Positions 1 to 4,770 of a stretch of DNA of 6,361 nt are shown here, piece by piece (the stretch's first letter is position 1; each line of letters starts with the position of its first letter). Source of the stretch: Dehalococcoidales bacterium (GTDB lineage Bacteria > Chloroflexota > Dehalococcoidia > Dehalococcoidales > RBG-16-60-22). The stretch lies in NCBI GenBank assembly GCA_023135135.1, contig JAGLTT010000047.1, forward strand, positions 1 to 6,361, given 5' to 3'. A program made the translations under genes and the position numbers. The notes under the pieces were generated by a model, which worked only from the letters and a program-made list of their open reading frames with translations, had not been told where the DNA came from and did not search any database.

Positions 1-186
1 GGTAAAGAAGGCAACCAAGGCAAAGGCCGAAGCCAAGGCACCCGTAGAAGAAAAACCTGCCAAGGCAGCTGCTAAAGCAGAGCCGACTGCCGAGGCAGAA
101 GAAAAGCCGGCCAAGCCCAAGGTAAAGAAGGCAACCAAGGCAAAGACTGAAGCCAAGGCACCCGTAGAAGAAAAACCGGCCAAGGC
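1..186 (+). repeat. Imperfect direct repeat, two copies spaced 120 bases apart
   Basis: Positions 1-66 and 121-186 match at 63 of 66 bases; the mismatches are at 26/146, 28/148 and 58/178. The spacing of 120 bases equals 40 codons, so the reading frame is kept and the protein repeats a unit beginning Val-Lys-Lys-Ala-Thr-Lys. Only one of the two altered codons changes the residue (Ala to Thr); the other is a silent Pro change. The motif Glu-Glu-Lys-Pro-Ala-Lys occurs a third time between the copies. The near identity at DNA level suggests a fairly recent in-frame duplication or slippage. The first copy begins at the window edge, so the array may extend upstream. Confidence 0.9.
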
Positions 187-298
187 CAAGGCGAAGAAGG
201 CGGCCAAGGCGAAGGCCGAAAAACCAGCGTCAGATGTAAAGCAGGACATAGAGCCAGCCAGTACAGAGGAGGAAGAGCCTAAGGATGCAGCAGCCTAA
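1..298 (+). CDS. rpsC: Probable 30S ribosomal protein S3, C-terminal tail (5' end outside window)
   Basis: An open frame (codons beginning at position 2) runs 98 residues to a TAA at 296-298. No folded domain is visible. The segment is extremely biased: about 26 Lys, 29 Ala, 16 Glu and 10 Pro, with no Arg, Cys or aromatic residue. It ends in an acidic stretch (four consecutive Glu) before Pro-Lys-Asp-Ala-Ala-Ala. The identity is inferred from position: in the S10 cluster the gene immediately before rplP is rpsC, which encodes S3, a small-subunit protein at the mRNA entry tunnel. C-terminal extensions rich in Ala and Lys occur on S3 in some bacteria, and such a tail would be disordered and could touch RNA electrostatically. 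The last 14 bases overlap rplP in another frame. None of the conserved S3 KH or C-terminal domain lies in the window, so the name rests on synteny alone; another tailed protein cannot be formally excluded. Confidence 0.72.
   Translation, partial: VKKATKAKAEAKAPVEEKPAKAAAKAEPTAEAEEKPAKPKVKKATKAKTEAKAPVEEKPAKAKAKKAAKAKAEKPASDVKQDIEPASTEEEEPKDAAA
266..277 (+). promoter_or_regulatory. Shine-Dalgarno site for rplP inside the preceding gene
   Basis: The purine run at 266-277 contains a perfect AGGAGG core at 267-272, 12 bases before the rplP ATG at 285, somewhat longer than the usual spacing. A second weak AAGG lies directly against the start codon. The same bases encode four Glu codons of the upstream acidic tail, so they serve two roles. 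Confidence 0.6.
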
Positions 299-722
299 AC
301 GTGTAAAATATCGAAAGGCGCAGAGAGGGCGCCGCCGTGGCAAAGCCAATTCTGGCAATGTTATCGGATTCGGCGATTACGGTCTCCAGGCACTGGAATC
401 GGCCTGGTTAACCAGCGCCCAGATTGAGGCGGCCCGTCGTGCCATTACCCACCATATAAAGCGTGGCGGTAAGGTCTGGATACGCATTTTCCCGGACAAA
501 CCGGTCAGCAAGAAAGCGGCGGAGACCCGCATGGGCAGCGGCAAGGGCGCCCCGGACCACTGGGTAGCCGTGGTCAGAGCCGGCAAAATTATATTTGAGA
601 TGGCGGGAGTCGGTGAAAATGTAGCCAAAGAGGCGATACGCCTGGCTGCACACAAACTACCGCTGAAGACCAGGTTTATATTAAGAGAAAGCGTCACCGT
701 GAGTGGTGAATCGGCAAAGTAG
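285..722 (+). CDS. rplP: 50S ribosomal protein L16
   Basis: L16 binds 23S rRNA near the central protuberance and helps position the acceptor arm of A-site tRNA; it is a late assembly protein of the large subunit. The 145-residue product begins with the family-typical Met-x-Gln-Pro-Lys-Arg-Val-Lys and continues with Arg-Lys-x-Gln-Arg-Gly-Arg. It carries Gln-Ile-Glu-Ala-Ala-Arg-Arg-Ala at 46-53, a Trp-Ile-Arg-Ile-Phe-Pro-Asp-Lys-Pro core at 65-73, and the Arg-Met-Gly-x-Gly-Lys-Gly loop at 82-88. Arg82 aligns with the arginine that is hydroxylated in E. coli L16 (its residue 81), although nothing here shows that modification occurs. About nine residues beyond the usual C-terminus are present. 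The ATG at 285 is chosen because it gives the canonical N-terminus, although it lies 14 bases inside the preceding gene, which suggests translational coupling. Confidence 0.98.
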   Translation: MQQPKRVKYRKAQRGRRRGKANSGNVIGFGDYGLQALESAWLTSAQIEAARRAITHHIKRGGKVWIRIFPDKPVSKKAAETRMGSGKGAPDHWVAVVRAGKIIFEMAGVGENVAKEAIRLAAHKLPLKTRFILRESVTVSGESAK

Positions 723-726
723 GGAG
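721..726 (+). promoter_or_regulatory. Shine-Dalgarno site fixing the TTG start of rpmC
   Basis: AGGGAG overlaps the rplP stop codon (TAG at 720-722) and sits 8 bases before the TTG at 735. No in-frame ATG gives a full-length L29, so this site supports the non-ATG start. Confidence 0.7.
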
Positions 727-734
727 TAAGTACG

Positions 735-932
735 TTGAAACTGGAGGAATTCAGAAACCTCAGCACCGAAGATTTAGAAAAGCAACTGGAAGAAACTCAC
801 GAGGAGCTTTTCAACCTGCGTTTTCGCCTGGCCACCAAGCAACTGGTGAACCACCGCGAAGTACGCAGAGTGAAGAGGAAGGTAGCCCGACTTAAAACCC
901 TGCTCACGGAAAGAGAACTGGGTATAAGGTAG
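735..932 (+). CDS. rpmC: 50S ribosomal protein L29 (TTG start)
   Basis: L29 is a small two-helix protein at the edge of the peptide exit tunnel, close to L23 and the docking site for trigger factor and SRP. The 65-residue product has the normal family length. It shows the expected helical hairpin: Leu-Ser-Thr-Glu-Asp-Leu-Glu near 9-15, the diagnostic Glu-Glu-Leu-Phe-Asn-Leu-Arg-Phe-Arg-Leu-Ala-Thr at 23-34, then a basic second helix containing Arg-Val-Lys-Arg-Lys-Val-Ala-Arg-Leu-Lys-Thr at 45-55. Translation begins at a TTG at 735, because the residues that follow (Lys-Leu-Glu-Glu-Phe-Arg) match the usual N-terminus and a good ribosome binding site lies 8 bases upstream. The gene is 12 bases after rplP and 11 bases before rpsQ, the standard S10-cluster position. 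Confidence 0.97.
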   Translation: MKLEEFRNLSTEDLEKQLEETHEELFNLRFRLATKQLVNHREVRRVKRKVARLKTLLTERELGIR

Positions 933-943
933 GTTAGGATATC

Positions 944-1228
944 ATGGAAGAAAAACGTAAGACCAGGTTCGGCAAGGTCGTGAGCGAAAAAATGGACAAG
1001 ACTGTGGTCGTCGCCGTGGATACGCCCAAGCGCCACCCGCTGTATAAGAAGACCATCAGGAGAGTCGTTAAATACTACGTCCACGATGAAAAGAACCAGA
1101 GCAAAGTCGGTGACACAGTGAGGATTGTAGAAACCCGCCCCACCTCCAAATTAAAGAGATGGAGACTGGCGGAGATAGTAACCAAGGGAGAAGTAGCGGA
1201 TATCAAACCGCAGGAGATAACAAACTAG
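944..1228 (+). CDS. rpsQ: 30S ribosomal protein S17
   Basis: S17 is a primary 16S rRNA-binding protein of the small-subunit body with an OB-fold. The 94-residue product contains Gly-Lys-Val-Val-Ser-x-Lys-Met-Asp-Lys-Thr-Val-Val-Val at 10-23, the basic His-Pro-Leu-Tyr-Lys-Lys at 31-36, and the family signature [14 protein letters not shown] at 56-69, followed by Leu-Lys-Arg-Trp-Arg-Leu. The signature has Thr67 where Leu is usual, a mild deviation. A tail of about 12 residues after the core is somewhat longer than in minimal S17 proteins. The ribosome binding site is weak (AGGA at 936-939, 4 bases before ATG). It is the last gene of the S10-type block; rplN follows after only 18 bases. Confidence 0.97.
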   Translation: MEEKRKTRFGKVVSEKMDKTVVVAVDTPKRHPLYKKTIRRVVKYYVHDEKNQSKVGDTVRIVETRPTSKLKRWRLAEIVTKGEVADIKPQEITN

Positions 1229-1246
1229 GATTTTGGTGAAACAGAC

Positions 1247-1615
1247 ATGATTCAGATGCAGTCCAGGCTCAGGGTAGCAGACAACACCGGTGCCCGTGAA
1301 ATCATGTGCATTAACGTGCTCGGTGGTACCCGGCGGAAGTATGCCCGTGTTGGGGATATTATCGTTGCTTCCGTCAAACGGGCCATACCGAACGCCGGCA
1401 CCAAGAAGGGTGATGTCGTCAGGGCTGTCGTCGTTCGTACGGCTCATCCTCACCGGCGCCCGGACGGCTCGTATATTAAATTCGATGAAAATGCAGCGGT
1501 GATTCTGACAGACAAAAACGAACCCAAAGGTACCCGTATCTTCGGTCCGGTAGCCAGGGAGCTGCGAGACAAGAACTACACCAAGATAATTTCTCTGGCG
1601 CCGGAGGTATTATAA
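1247..1615 (+). CDS. rplN: 50S ribosomal protein L14
   Basis: L14 is a five-stranded beta-barrel protein of the large subunit that forms an intersubunit bridge with 16S rRNA and is the ribosomal docking partner of the silencing factor RsfS. The 122-residue length is exactly the bacterial norm. The N-terminus Met-Ile-Gln-Met-Gln-Ser-Arg-Leu and Val-Ala-Asp-Asn-Thr-Gly-Ala at 10-16 are canonical. So are Val-Lys-Arg-Ala-Ile-Pro at 43-48 and the signature around [12 protein letters not shown] at 72-83, with Gly-Thr-Arg-Ile-Phe-Gly-Pro-Val at 95-102. The ATG at 1247 is preferred over the in-frame ATG at 1256 because it restores this N-terminus; the upstream GGTGAA at 1235-1240 is only a fair ribosome binding site. 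In E. coli this gene opens a separate spc operon, but no spacer exists here for that. Confidence 0.98.
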   Translation: MIQMQSRLRVADNTGAREIMCINVLGGTRRKYARVGDIIVASVKRAIPNAGTKKGDVVRAVVVRTAHPHRRPDGSYIKFDENAAVILTDKNEPKGTRIFGPVARELRDKNYTKIISLAPEVL

Positions 1616-1628
1616 AGGCAGAAATATT

Positions 1629-1940
1629 ATGAAAATCAGGAAAGACGATACCGTGCTGGTTATCAAGGGAAAGGACAGGGGCAAAAAGGGAAAGGTACGC
1701 TTTGCCAATCCCAAGAAAAAGCAGGTAATAATTGAAGGTATCAATTATATAAAAAAGCACTCCAAAGCCAGGGGTGCCGTAAAGCAGGCCGGCATTATAG
1801 ACCTGGAAGCGCCCGTTAAAATTTCCAATGTCATGCTGCTCTGCGATAAATGCAGCAAGCCGGGGCGTATCGGTTTCCAGAAGCTGGAAGACGGCCGGAG
1901 GGCAAGAGTCTGCCGCGCCTGCGGCGAGGTGATTGAGTAA
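1629..1940 (+). CDS. rplX: 50S ribosomal protein L24, zinc-ribbon type
   Basis: L24 is an assembly-initiator protein that binds the 5' domain of 23S rRNA and lies near the exit tunnel. The 103-residue product opens with the KOW motif: Lys-Asp-Asp-Thr-Val-Leu-Val-Ile-Lys-Gly-Lys-Asp-Arg-Gly-Lys-Lys-Gly-Lys-Val at 5-23. Next come Glu-Gly-Ile-Asn-Tyr-Ile-Lys-Lys-His at 36-44 and Glu-Ala-Pro-Val-Lys-Ile-Ser-Asn-Val-Met at 60-69. Two Cys-x-x-Cys pairs (Cys72/Cys75 and Cys95/Cys98) should form a zinc ribbon that is absent from B. subtilis-type L24; such four-Cys versions are known in several bacterial lineages. AAGG at 1616-1619 is a modest ribosome binding site. The TAA stop touches the rplE ATG with no gap, so the two are probably coupled. 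Confidence 0.98.
   Translation: MKIRKDDTVLVIKGKDRGKKGKVRFANPKKKQVIIEGINYIKKHSKARGAVKQAGIIDLEAPVKISNVMLLCDKCSKPGRIGFQKLEDGRRARVCRACGEVIE
1926..1932 (+). promoter_or_regulatory. Strong Shine-Dalgarno site for rplE inside rplX
   Basis: GAGGTGA is a seven-base match to the anti-Shine-Dalgarno complement, placed 8 bases before the rplE ATG at 1941. It is built from the Glu-Val-Ile codons at the end of rplX, so L5 initiation can occur although the genes are directly abutting. Confidence 0.75.
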
Positions 1941-2492
1941 ATGGCCAGACTGAAAGAAAGATACCGCGAAGAGGTTGTACCCCGCCTGATGGAAATTTGC
2001 GGGTACAAGAATATCATGCAGGTGCCTCGCCTCGAGAAGGTGGTACTAAATATCGGCGTGGGTGAAGCTATCGCCAATGCCAAAGCGCTGGAAGCGGCGG
2101 AGCAGGACCTGGTGGCCATCGCCGGACAACACGCCGTGACTACCCGCGCCAAGAAGTCCATTGCCGCTTTCCGGTTGAGGACGGGGATGCCCATCGGCCT
2201 GAAGGTAACGCTGCGGGGCGAACGGATGTATGATTTCTTTGATAAACTGGTCAATGCAGTCCTCTCCCGCATGCACGATTTCCAGGGGGTTTCCCCAGAC
2301 TCCTTTGACGGCCGCGGTAATTACACGCTGGGGCTCCGGGAACAAATACTATTCCCGGAAATAGATTACGACAAGATTGATAAGGTGAGAGGAATGGAAA
2401 TATCCATCATCACCACCGCTGAGAAAGACGAGGACGGCAGACACCTGCTTGAACAGCTGGGAATGCCCTTCGCCAAGGACGGAGTGAGTTAA
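1941..2492 (+). CDS. rplE: 50S ribosomal protein L5
   Basis: L5 binds 5S rRNA with L18 and forms part of the central protuberance, contacting P-site tRNA and S13 across the subunit interface. The 183-residue product is close to the usual 179-180. It contains [16 protein letters not shown] at 22-37, the diagnostic Arg-Ala-Lys-Lys-Ser-Ile-Ala at 69-75, Arg-x-[12 protein letters not shown] at 80-93, and Ser-Phe-Asp-Gly-Arg-Gly-Asn-Tyr at 121-128. Phe-Pro-Glu-Ile-Asp-Tyr-Asp-Lys follows, and the protein ends near Gly-Met-Pro-Phe. The start directly follows the rplX stop and has an excellent ribosome binding site. All key motifs are intact; it sits in its standard place before rpsN. Confidence 0.98.
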   Translation: MARLKERYREEVVPRLMEICGYKNIMQVPRLEKVVLNIGVGEAIANAKALEAAEQDLVAIAGQHAVTTRAKKSIAAFRLRTGMPIGLKVTLRGERMYDFFDKLVNAVLSRMHDFQGVSPDSFDGRGNYTLGLREQILFPEIDYDKIDKVRGMEISIITTAEKDEDGRHLLEQLGMPFAKDGVS

Positions 2493-2494
2493 TT

Positions 2495-2680
2495 ATGGCT
2501 AAGAAGTCAATGATAGCCAAGGCCGGACGAACGCCCAAATACCCGGTACGGCAGTATAGCCGGTGTAGACTGTGCGGACGGCCTCGCGCCTATATGCGCA
2601 AGTTCGGCGTGTGCCGGATATGCTTCCGGTCACTGGCGCTGCAAGCCCATCTGCCGGGAGTAAGAAAATCTAGCTGGTAA
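2495..2680 (+). CDS. rpsN: 30S ribosomal protein S14, zinc-binding (type Z)
   Basis: S14 is a late-assembling protein of the small-subunit head next to S3 and S10. The 61-residue length and the two Cys-x-x-Cys pairs (Cys24/Cys27 and Cys40/Cys43) identify the short zinc-binding form, as opposed to the roughly 100-residue Cys-free form. The central segment Arg-Cys-x-Leu-Cys-Gly-Arg-Pro-Arg-Ala-Tyr and the Cys-Arg-Ile-Cys-Phe-Arg helix are canonical, as is the end Leu-Pro-Gly-Val-Arg-Lys-Ser-Ser-Trp. It begins 2 bases after rplE, with GGAGTGA at 2481-2487 inside rplE as a ribosome binding site 7 bases upstream. Together with four-Cys L24 it shows a zinc-dependent ribosome; no Cys-free paralogue is in this window, though one could exist elsewhere in the genome. 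Confidence 0.98.
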   Translation: MAKKSMIAKAGRTPKYPVRQYSRCRLCGRPRAYMRKFGVCRICFRSLALQAHLPGVRKSSW

Positions 2681-2703
2681 ATTTAAGAAGGAAAATAATA
2701 GGT

Positions 2704-3102
2704 ATGACAGTTACAGACCCAATTGCTGATATGCTAACCCGAATAAGAAATGCCCTTATGGTGCGGCATGATAGCGTGCTGGTACCTGCCTCCAAGATAA
2801 AGCTTTCAATTGCCAGAATCCTCAAGGAGGAGGGTTTTATTACCGATTATGAGGTCGTCAAGGGCGGGCCGCACCGGGTTATTAAAATACAACTCCGGTA
2901 TATGGACGATAATATACCGGCCATTTCCGGGTTAAAGCGTGTCAGCAAGCCGGGATTGAGGGTATACGTGCAGAAGAGGGAAATCCCGCGCGTATACGGG
3001 GGGCTGGGCATTGCTATCGTCTCTACTTCCAGCGGTCTTAGAACGGGACGGCAATCCTGGCACCAGAATTCCGGCGGCGAATTACTATGTTATATATGGT
3101 AA
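2704..3102 (+). CDS. rpsH: 30S ribosomal protein S8 with divergent C-terminal signature
   Basis: S8 binds helix 21 of 16S rRNA in the platform and is essential for central-domain assembly; in E. coli it also represses the spc operon. The 132-residue length is normal. Canonical parts include [14 protein letters not shown] at 4-17, Val-Pro-Ala-Ser-Lys-Ile-Lys at 27-33, [10 protein letters not shown] at 79-88, [10 protein letters not shown] at 99-108, and the closing Gly-Gly-Glu-Leu-Leu-Cys-Tyr-Ile-Trp. Residues 113-119 read Arg-Thr-Gly-Arg-Gln-Ser-Trp, where the family normally shows a hydrophobic residue, Thr-Asp, and then Ala/Gly-Arg/Lys. The frame is intact on both sides, so this is substitution rather than simple truncation. 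AAGGA at 2688-2692 lies 11 bases before the ATG, a rather long spacing. Confidence 0.97.
   Translation: MTVTDPIADMLTRIRNALMVRHDSVLVPASKIKLSIARILKEEGFITDYEVVKGGPHRVIKIQLRYMDDNIPAISGLKRVSKPGLRVYVQKREIPRVYGGLGIAIVSTSSGLRTGRQSWHQNSGGELLCYIW
2962..2997 (+). other. Possible mRNA stem-loop inside rpsH
   Basis: Bases 2962-2971 can pair with 2988-2997 over ten positions, including one G-U wobble. Inside, GGG at 2978-2980 can pair with CCC at 2985-2987 around a four-base AAAU loop, leaving a six-base bulge (2972-2977) on the 5' side. The core GTATAC is itself palindromic, and both copies encode the conserved Val-Tyr pairs of S8, so chance plus protein constraint may explain it. It lacks a U-tract and is not an intrinsic terminator. 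Confidence 0.3.
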
Positions 3103-3121
3103 ACCATTTCTGGAGTAATAG

Positions 3122-3676
3122 ATGTCTAGAGTAGGGAAAATGCCGATAACCGTACCGTCAGGAGTGACGGTTGATATTAAGGGTGAGAGCGTTACCGTAA
3201 AGGGTCCCAAAGGGGAACTCAGCCGCTCTCTTACCACCGAGATGCTCATCAACCTTGAGGGGAACACCCTGACCGTGACCCGGCCGAGTGAGAGTAAGAA
3301 GCACCGGGCATTTCACGGGCTGACGCGGAGCCTCCTGGCGAATATGGTAGAGGGCGTTTCCAAAGGCTTTGAGAAGACGCTGGAAATAGTCGGCGTGGGC
3401 TATCGTGCCGAGAAGGTCGGTGAAAAACTGGTTATCCGCATCGGCTTTTCTCACCCGGTAGAGGTAACACCCCTGCCGGGAATAACCCTATCCGTGGAAG
3501 GAAACAATCGGATTAAGGTCAACGGCATTAACAAAGAAGACGTCGGCGAGATGGCGGCTGAAATCAAGGCCATCCGTCCCCCCGACGCCTATAAGGGCAA
3601 GGGCATCAGGTACGCCGGAGAAGTGATTCATCTTAAACCGGGTAAGGCCGGCAAGGTCGTTGGCGGGTTGGGATAA
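3122..3676 (+). CDS. rplF: 50S ribosomal protein L6
   Basis: L6 binds 23S rRNA near the sarcin-ricin loop and the base of the stalk, where translation factors dock. The 184-residue protein shows the expected two-domain duplicated fold: an N-terminal domain opening [12 protein letters not shown] with Val-Lys-Gly-Pro-Lys-Gly-Glu-Leu at 26-33, then a linker with [11 protein letters not shown] at 65-75. The C-terminal domain has Val-Gly-Val-Gly-Tyr-Arg-Ala at 90-96 and the family signature [11 protein letters not shown] at 154-164. The end ([11 protein letters not shown]) is a few residues longer than many homologues. GGAG at 3112-3115 lies 6 bases before the ATG. Its stop overlaps the rplR start by one base (TAATG). 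Confidence 0.98.
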   Translation: MSRVGKMPITVPSGVTVDIKGESVTVKGPKGELSRSLTTEMLINLEGNTLTVTRPSESKKHRAFHGLTRSLLANMVEGVSKGFEKTLEIVGVGYRAEKVGEKLVIRIGFSHPVEVTPLPGITLSVEGNNRIKVNGINKEDVGEMAAEIKAIRPPDAYKGKGIRYAGEVIHLKPGKAGKVVGGLG

Positions 3677-4038
3677 TGAAAAAATCAACCAGAGCAGCAC
3701 GCAGCAGAAGACATTACAGGGTAAGGCAGAAGGTAAACGGCAATAATACCAGGCCACGCCTGTGCGTTTTCCGCAGTCTGAACCATATTTACGCCCAGGT
3801 GATTGACGATTCACAAGGGCATACCCTGGTCTCCGCCTCTTCTCTCGATGCGGAAATTAAAAGCGATTCGAAAGGGAAATCAAAGACCGGACGGGCTGAG
3901 ATGGTCGGTTCGCTGCTGGCCAAACGCGCCACCGATAAAAAAATCGGCCTGGTGGCTTTTGACCGCGGCGGCTTTAAGTATCACGGCAGGGTGAAAGCGC
4001 TGGCGGATGCAGCCCGGAAGGGTGGACTCAAGTTCTAA
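3676..4038 (+). CDS. rplR: 50S ribosomal protein L18
   Basis: L18 binds 5S rRNA and, with L5, brings it into the large subunit. The 120-residue length is typical. A basic, probably disordered N-terminus (Arg-Ser-Arg-Arg-His-Tyr-Arg-Val-Arg near 9-17) leads into Arg-Pro-Arg-Leu-Cys-Val-Phe-Arg-Ser at 26-34 and His-Ile-Tyr-Ala-Gln-Val-Ile-Asp-Asp at 37-45. The C-terminal motif [20 protein letters not shown] at 95-114 is diagnostic. The start overlaps the rplF stop by one base. There is only a G-rich weak ribosome binding site before it, so initiation probably depends on ribosomes finishing rplF. Confidence 0.98.
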   Translation: MKKSTRAARSRRHYRVRQKVNGNNTRPRLCVFRSLNHIYAQVIDDSQGHTLVSASSLDAEIKSDSKGKSKTGRAEMVGSLLAKRATDKKIGLVAFDRGGFKYHGRVKALADAARKGGLKF

Positions 4039-4047
4039 GAGAGGACA

Positions 4048-4059
4048 ATGCAGGTCTGA
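4048..4059 (+). other. Three-codon mini-ORF ending on the rpsE start codon
   Basis: An ATG at 4048 reads Met-Gln-Val and stops at TGA 4057-4059, whose last base is the first base of the rpsE ATG. The purine-rich AGAGAGGA at 4038-4045 is 2 bases from this ATG and 13 from the rpsE ATG, neither ideal. It may be accidental, or it could funnel ribosomes into rpsE by termination-reinitiation. Confidence 0.25.
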
Positions 4060-4583
4060 TGAAACAACCATTAAGTCGAATTGACCCGGTCGAACTAAAC
4101 CTTAACGATAAACTTATCGACATCAACCGCGTTGCCAAGGTGATGAAAGGCGGCAAACGGCTTCGTTTCAGCGCCCTGGTGGTAACCGGCGACGGCGAGG
4201 GGTATGTCGGCCTGGGCATCGGCAAGGCCAACGAAGTGCCCGCCGCCATAAGTAAAGGCGGGGCCAAGGCCAGGAAGAATTTAATCAAGGTGCCATTGGC
4301 CGGAAGTACCATCCCGCATGAAATCACGGCAAACTTCGGGGCTGCCAGAGTCCTGTTGAAACCTGCGGCGCCGGGCACGGGCGTGATAGCGGGCGGCAGC
4401 GTCCGGGCGGTACTGGAGGCCGTGGGAATTAAGGATATACTGACGAAATCACTCGGCACGTCCAACCATATTAACGTCGCCAAGGCCACCATACAGGGCC
4501 TCAGCCAGTTGAAAATCCCCAAAGACGAGATAGCCAAACGCAAGGCGACCGTTAGCACGGGAGAGGCGGCACCCGGTGAGTAA
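4059..4583 (+). CDS. rpsE: 30S ribosomal protein S5
   Basis: S5 sits at the mRNA entry site of the small subunit with S3 and S4 and influences decoding accuracy; its N-terminal loop is where spectinomycin-resistance changes arise. The 174-residue product begins with a short variable tail, then [16 protein letters not shown] at 19-34, the double-stranded RNA-binding-like region Phe-Ser-Ala-Leu-Val-Val-Thr-Gly-Asp at 37-45, [10 protein letters not shown] at 55-64, and [14 protein letters not shown] at 100-113. No resistance-type change is obvious. No earlier in-frame ATG, GTG or TTG follows the rplR stop, so 4059 is the start despite a distant ribosome binding site. The end overlaps rpmD by 8 bases. 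Confidence 0.98.
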   Translation: MKQPLSRIDPVELNLNDKLIDINRVAKVMKGGKRLRFSALVVTGDGEGYVGLGIGKANEVPAAISKGGAKARKNLIKVPLAGSTIPHEITANFGAARVLLKPAAPGTGVIAGGSVRAVLEAVGIKDILTKSLGTSNHINVAKATIQGLSQLKIPKDEIAKRKATVSTGEAAPGE

Positions 4584-4770
4584 ATTGAGAGTTACCTGGA
4601 TTAAAAGCGGCATCGGCTATGAGGAAAGCCAGAAGAGAACCCTGAAATCGCTGGGTTTTCACCGGCTGAATCAGAGCGTTGTCCATGAAGATACAAACTC
4701 TATTCGAGGCATGATTAACAAGGTAAGACACCTGGTTAAAGTGGAGGAAGAGATTGGTCAGACAGAATAA
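4576..4770 (+). CDS. rpmD: 50S ribosomal protein L30 (GTG start)
   Basis: L30 is a small ferredoxin-like-fold protein bound to 23S rRNA in the large subunit; it is absent from some bacteria. The 64-residue product has family-typical [12 protein letters not shown] at 4-15, [13 protein letters not shown] at 19-31, and [12 protein letters not shown] at 43-54. It starts at a GTG at 4576, inside the end of rpsE, since no ATG exists upstream of the conserved N-terminus; GGGAGAGG at 4559-4566 is the ribosome binding site. Its last 17 bases overlap rplO. The double overlap indicates tight translational linkage of S5, L30 and L15. Confidence 0.97.
   Translation: MSKLRVTWIKSGIGYEESQKRTLKSLGFHRLNQSVVHEDTNSIRGMINKVRHLVKVEEEIGQTE
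4743..4747 (+). promoter_or_regulatory. Shine-Dalgarno site fixing the TTG start of rplO
   Basis: GGAGG lies inside the end of rpmD, 6 bases before the TTG at 4754. It is formed by Val-Glu-Glu codons of L30 and is the main support for the non-ATG start of L15. Confidence 0.7.

Noticed and set aside
1..186. CRISPR or mobile-element interpretation of the direct repeat
   Set aside because: The repeat keeps reading frame and encodes a Lys/Ala/Pro unit inside one open frame; only two copies are seen and there are no terminal inverted repeats.
377..766. Minus-strand open frames opposite rplP
   Set aside because: Antisense shadows of L16 with no recognisable protein features.
1290..1502. Plus-strand alternate-frame open frame inside rplN (a similar one lies at 3803-3994 inside rplR)
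   Set aside because: Contained wholly within genuine ribosomal protein genes, without a convincing ribosome binding site or motif.
1900..1960. E. coli-like S8 operator at the rplX/rplE junction
   Set aside because: There is no intergenic space and I could not recognise a helix 21-like bulged stem by eye; a covariance search would be needed.
1745..2272. 175-codon minus-strand open frame opposite rplX and rplE
   Set aside because: Ser/Ala/Arg-rich shadow of conserved L24 and L5 coding sequence with no family motifs.
2681..2703. AT-rich AATAATA before rpsH as a -10 promoter element
   Set aside because: No matching -35 box at proper distance upstream, and the AT-rich leader is equally explained as an open ribosome binding region.
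3034..3102. rpsH as a frameshifted pseudogene
   Set aside because: The canonical ending Gly-Gly-Glu-Leu-Leu-Cys-Tyr-Ile-Trp returns in the same frame after the odd segment, and the total length is normal.
4028..4558. 176-codon open frame on the minus strand opposite rpsE
   Set aside because: Its composition is a reverse-complement shadow of S5 codons, it has no recognisable domain, and it lies fully under a highly conserved gene.
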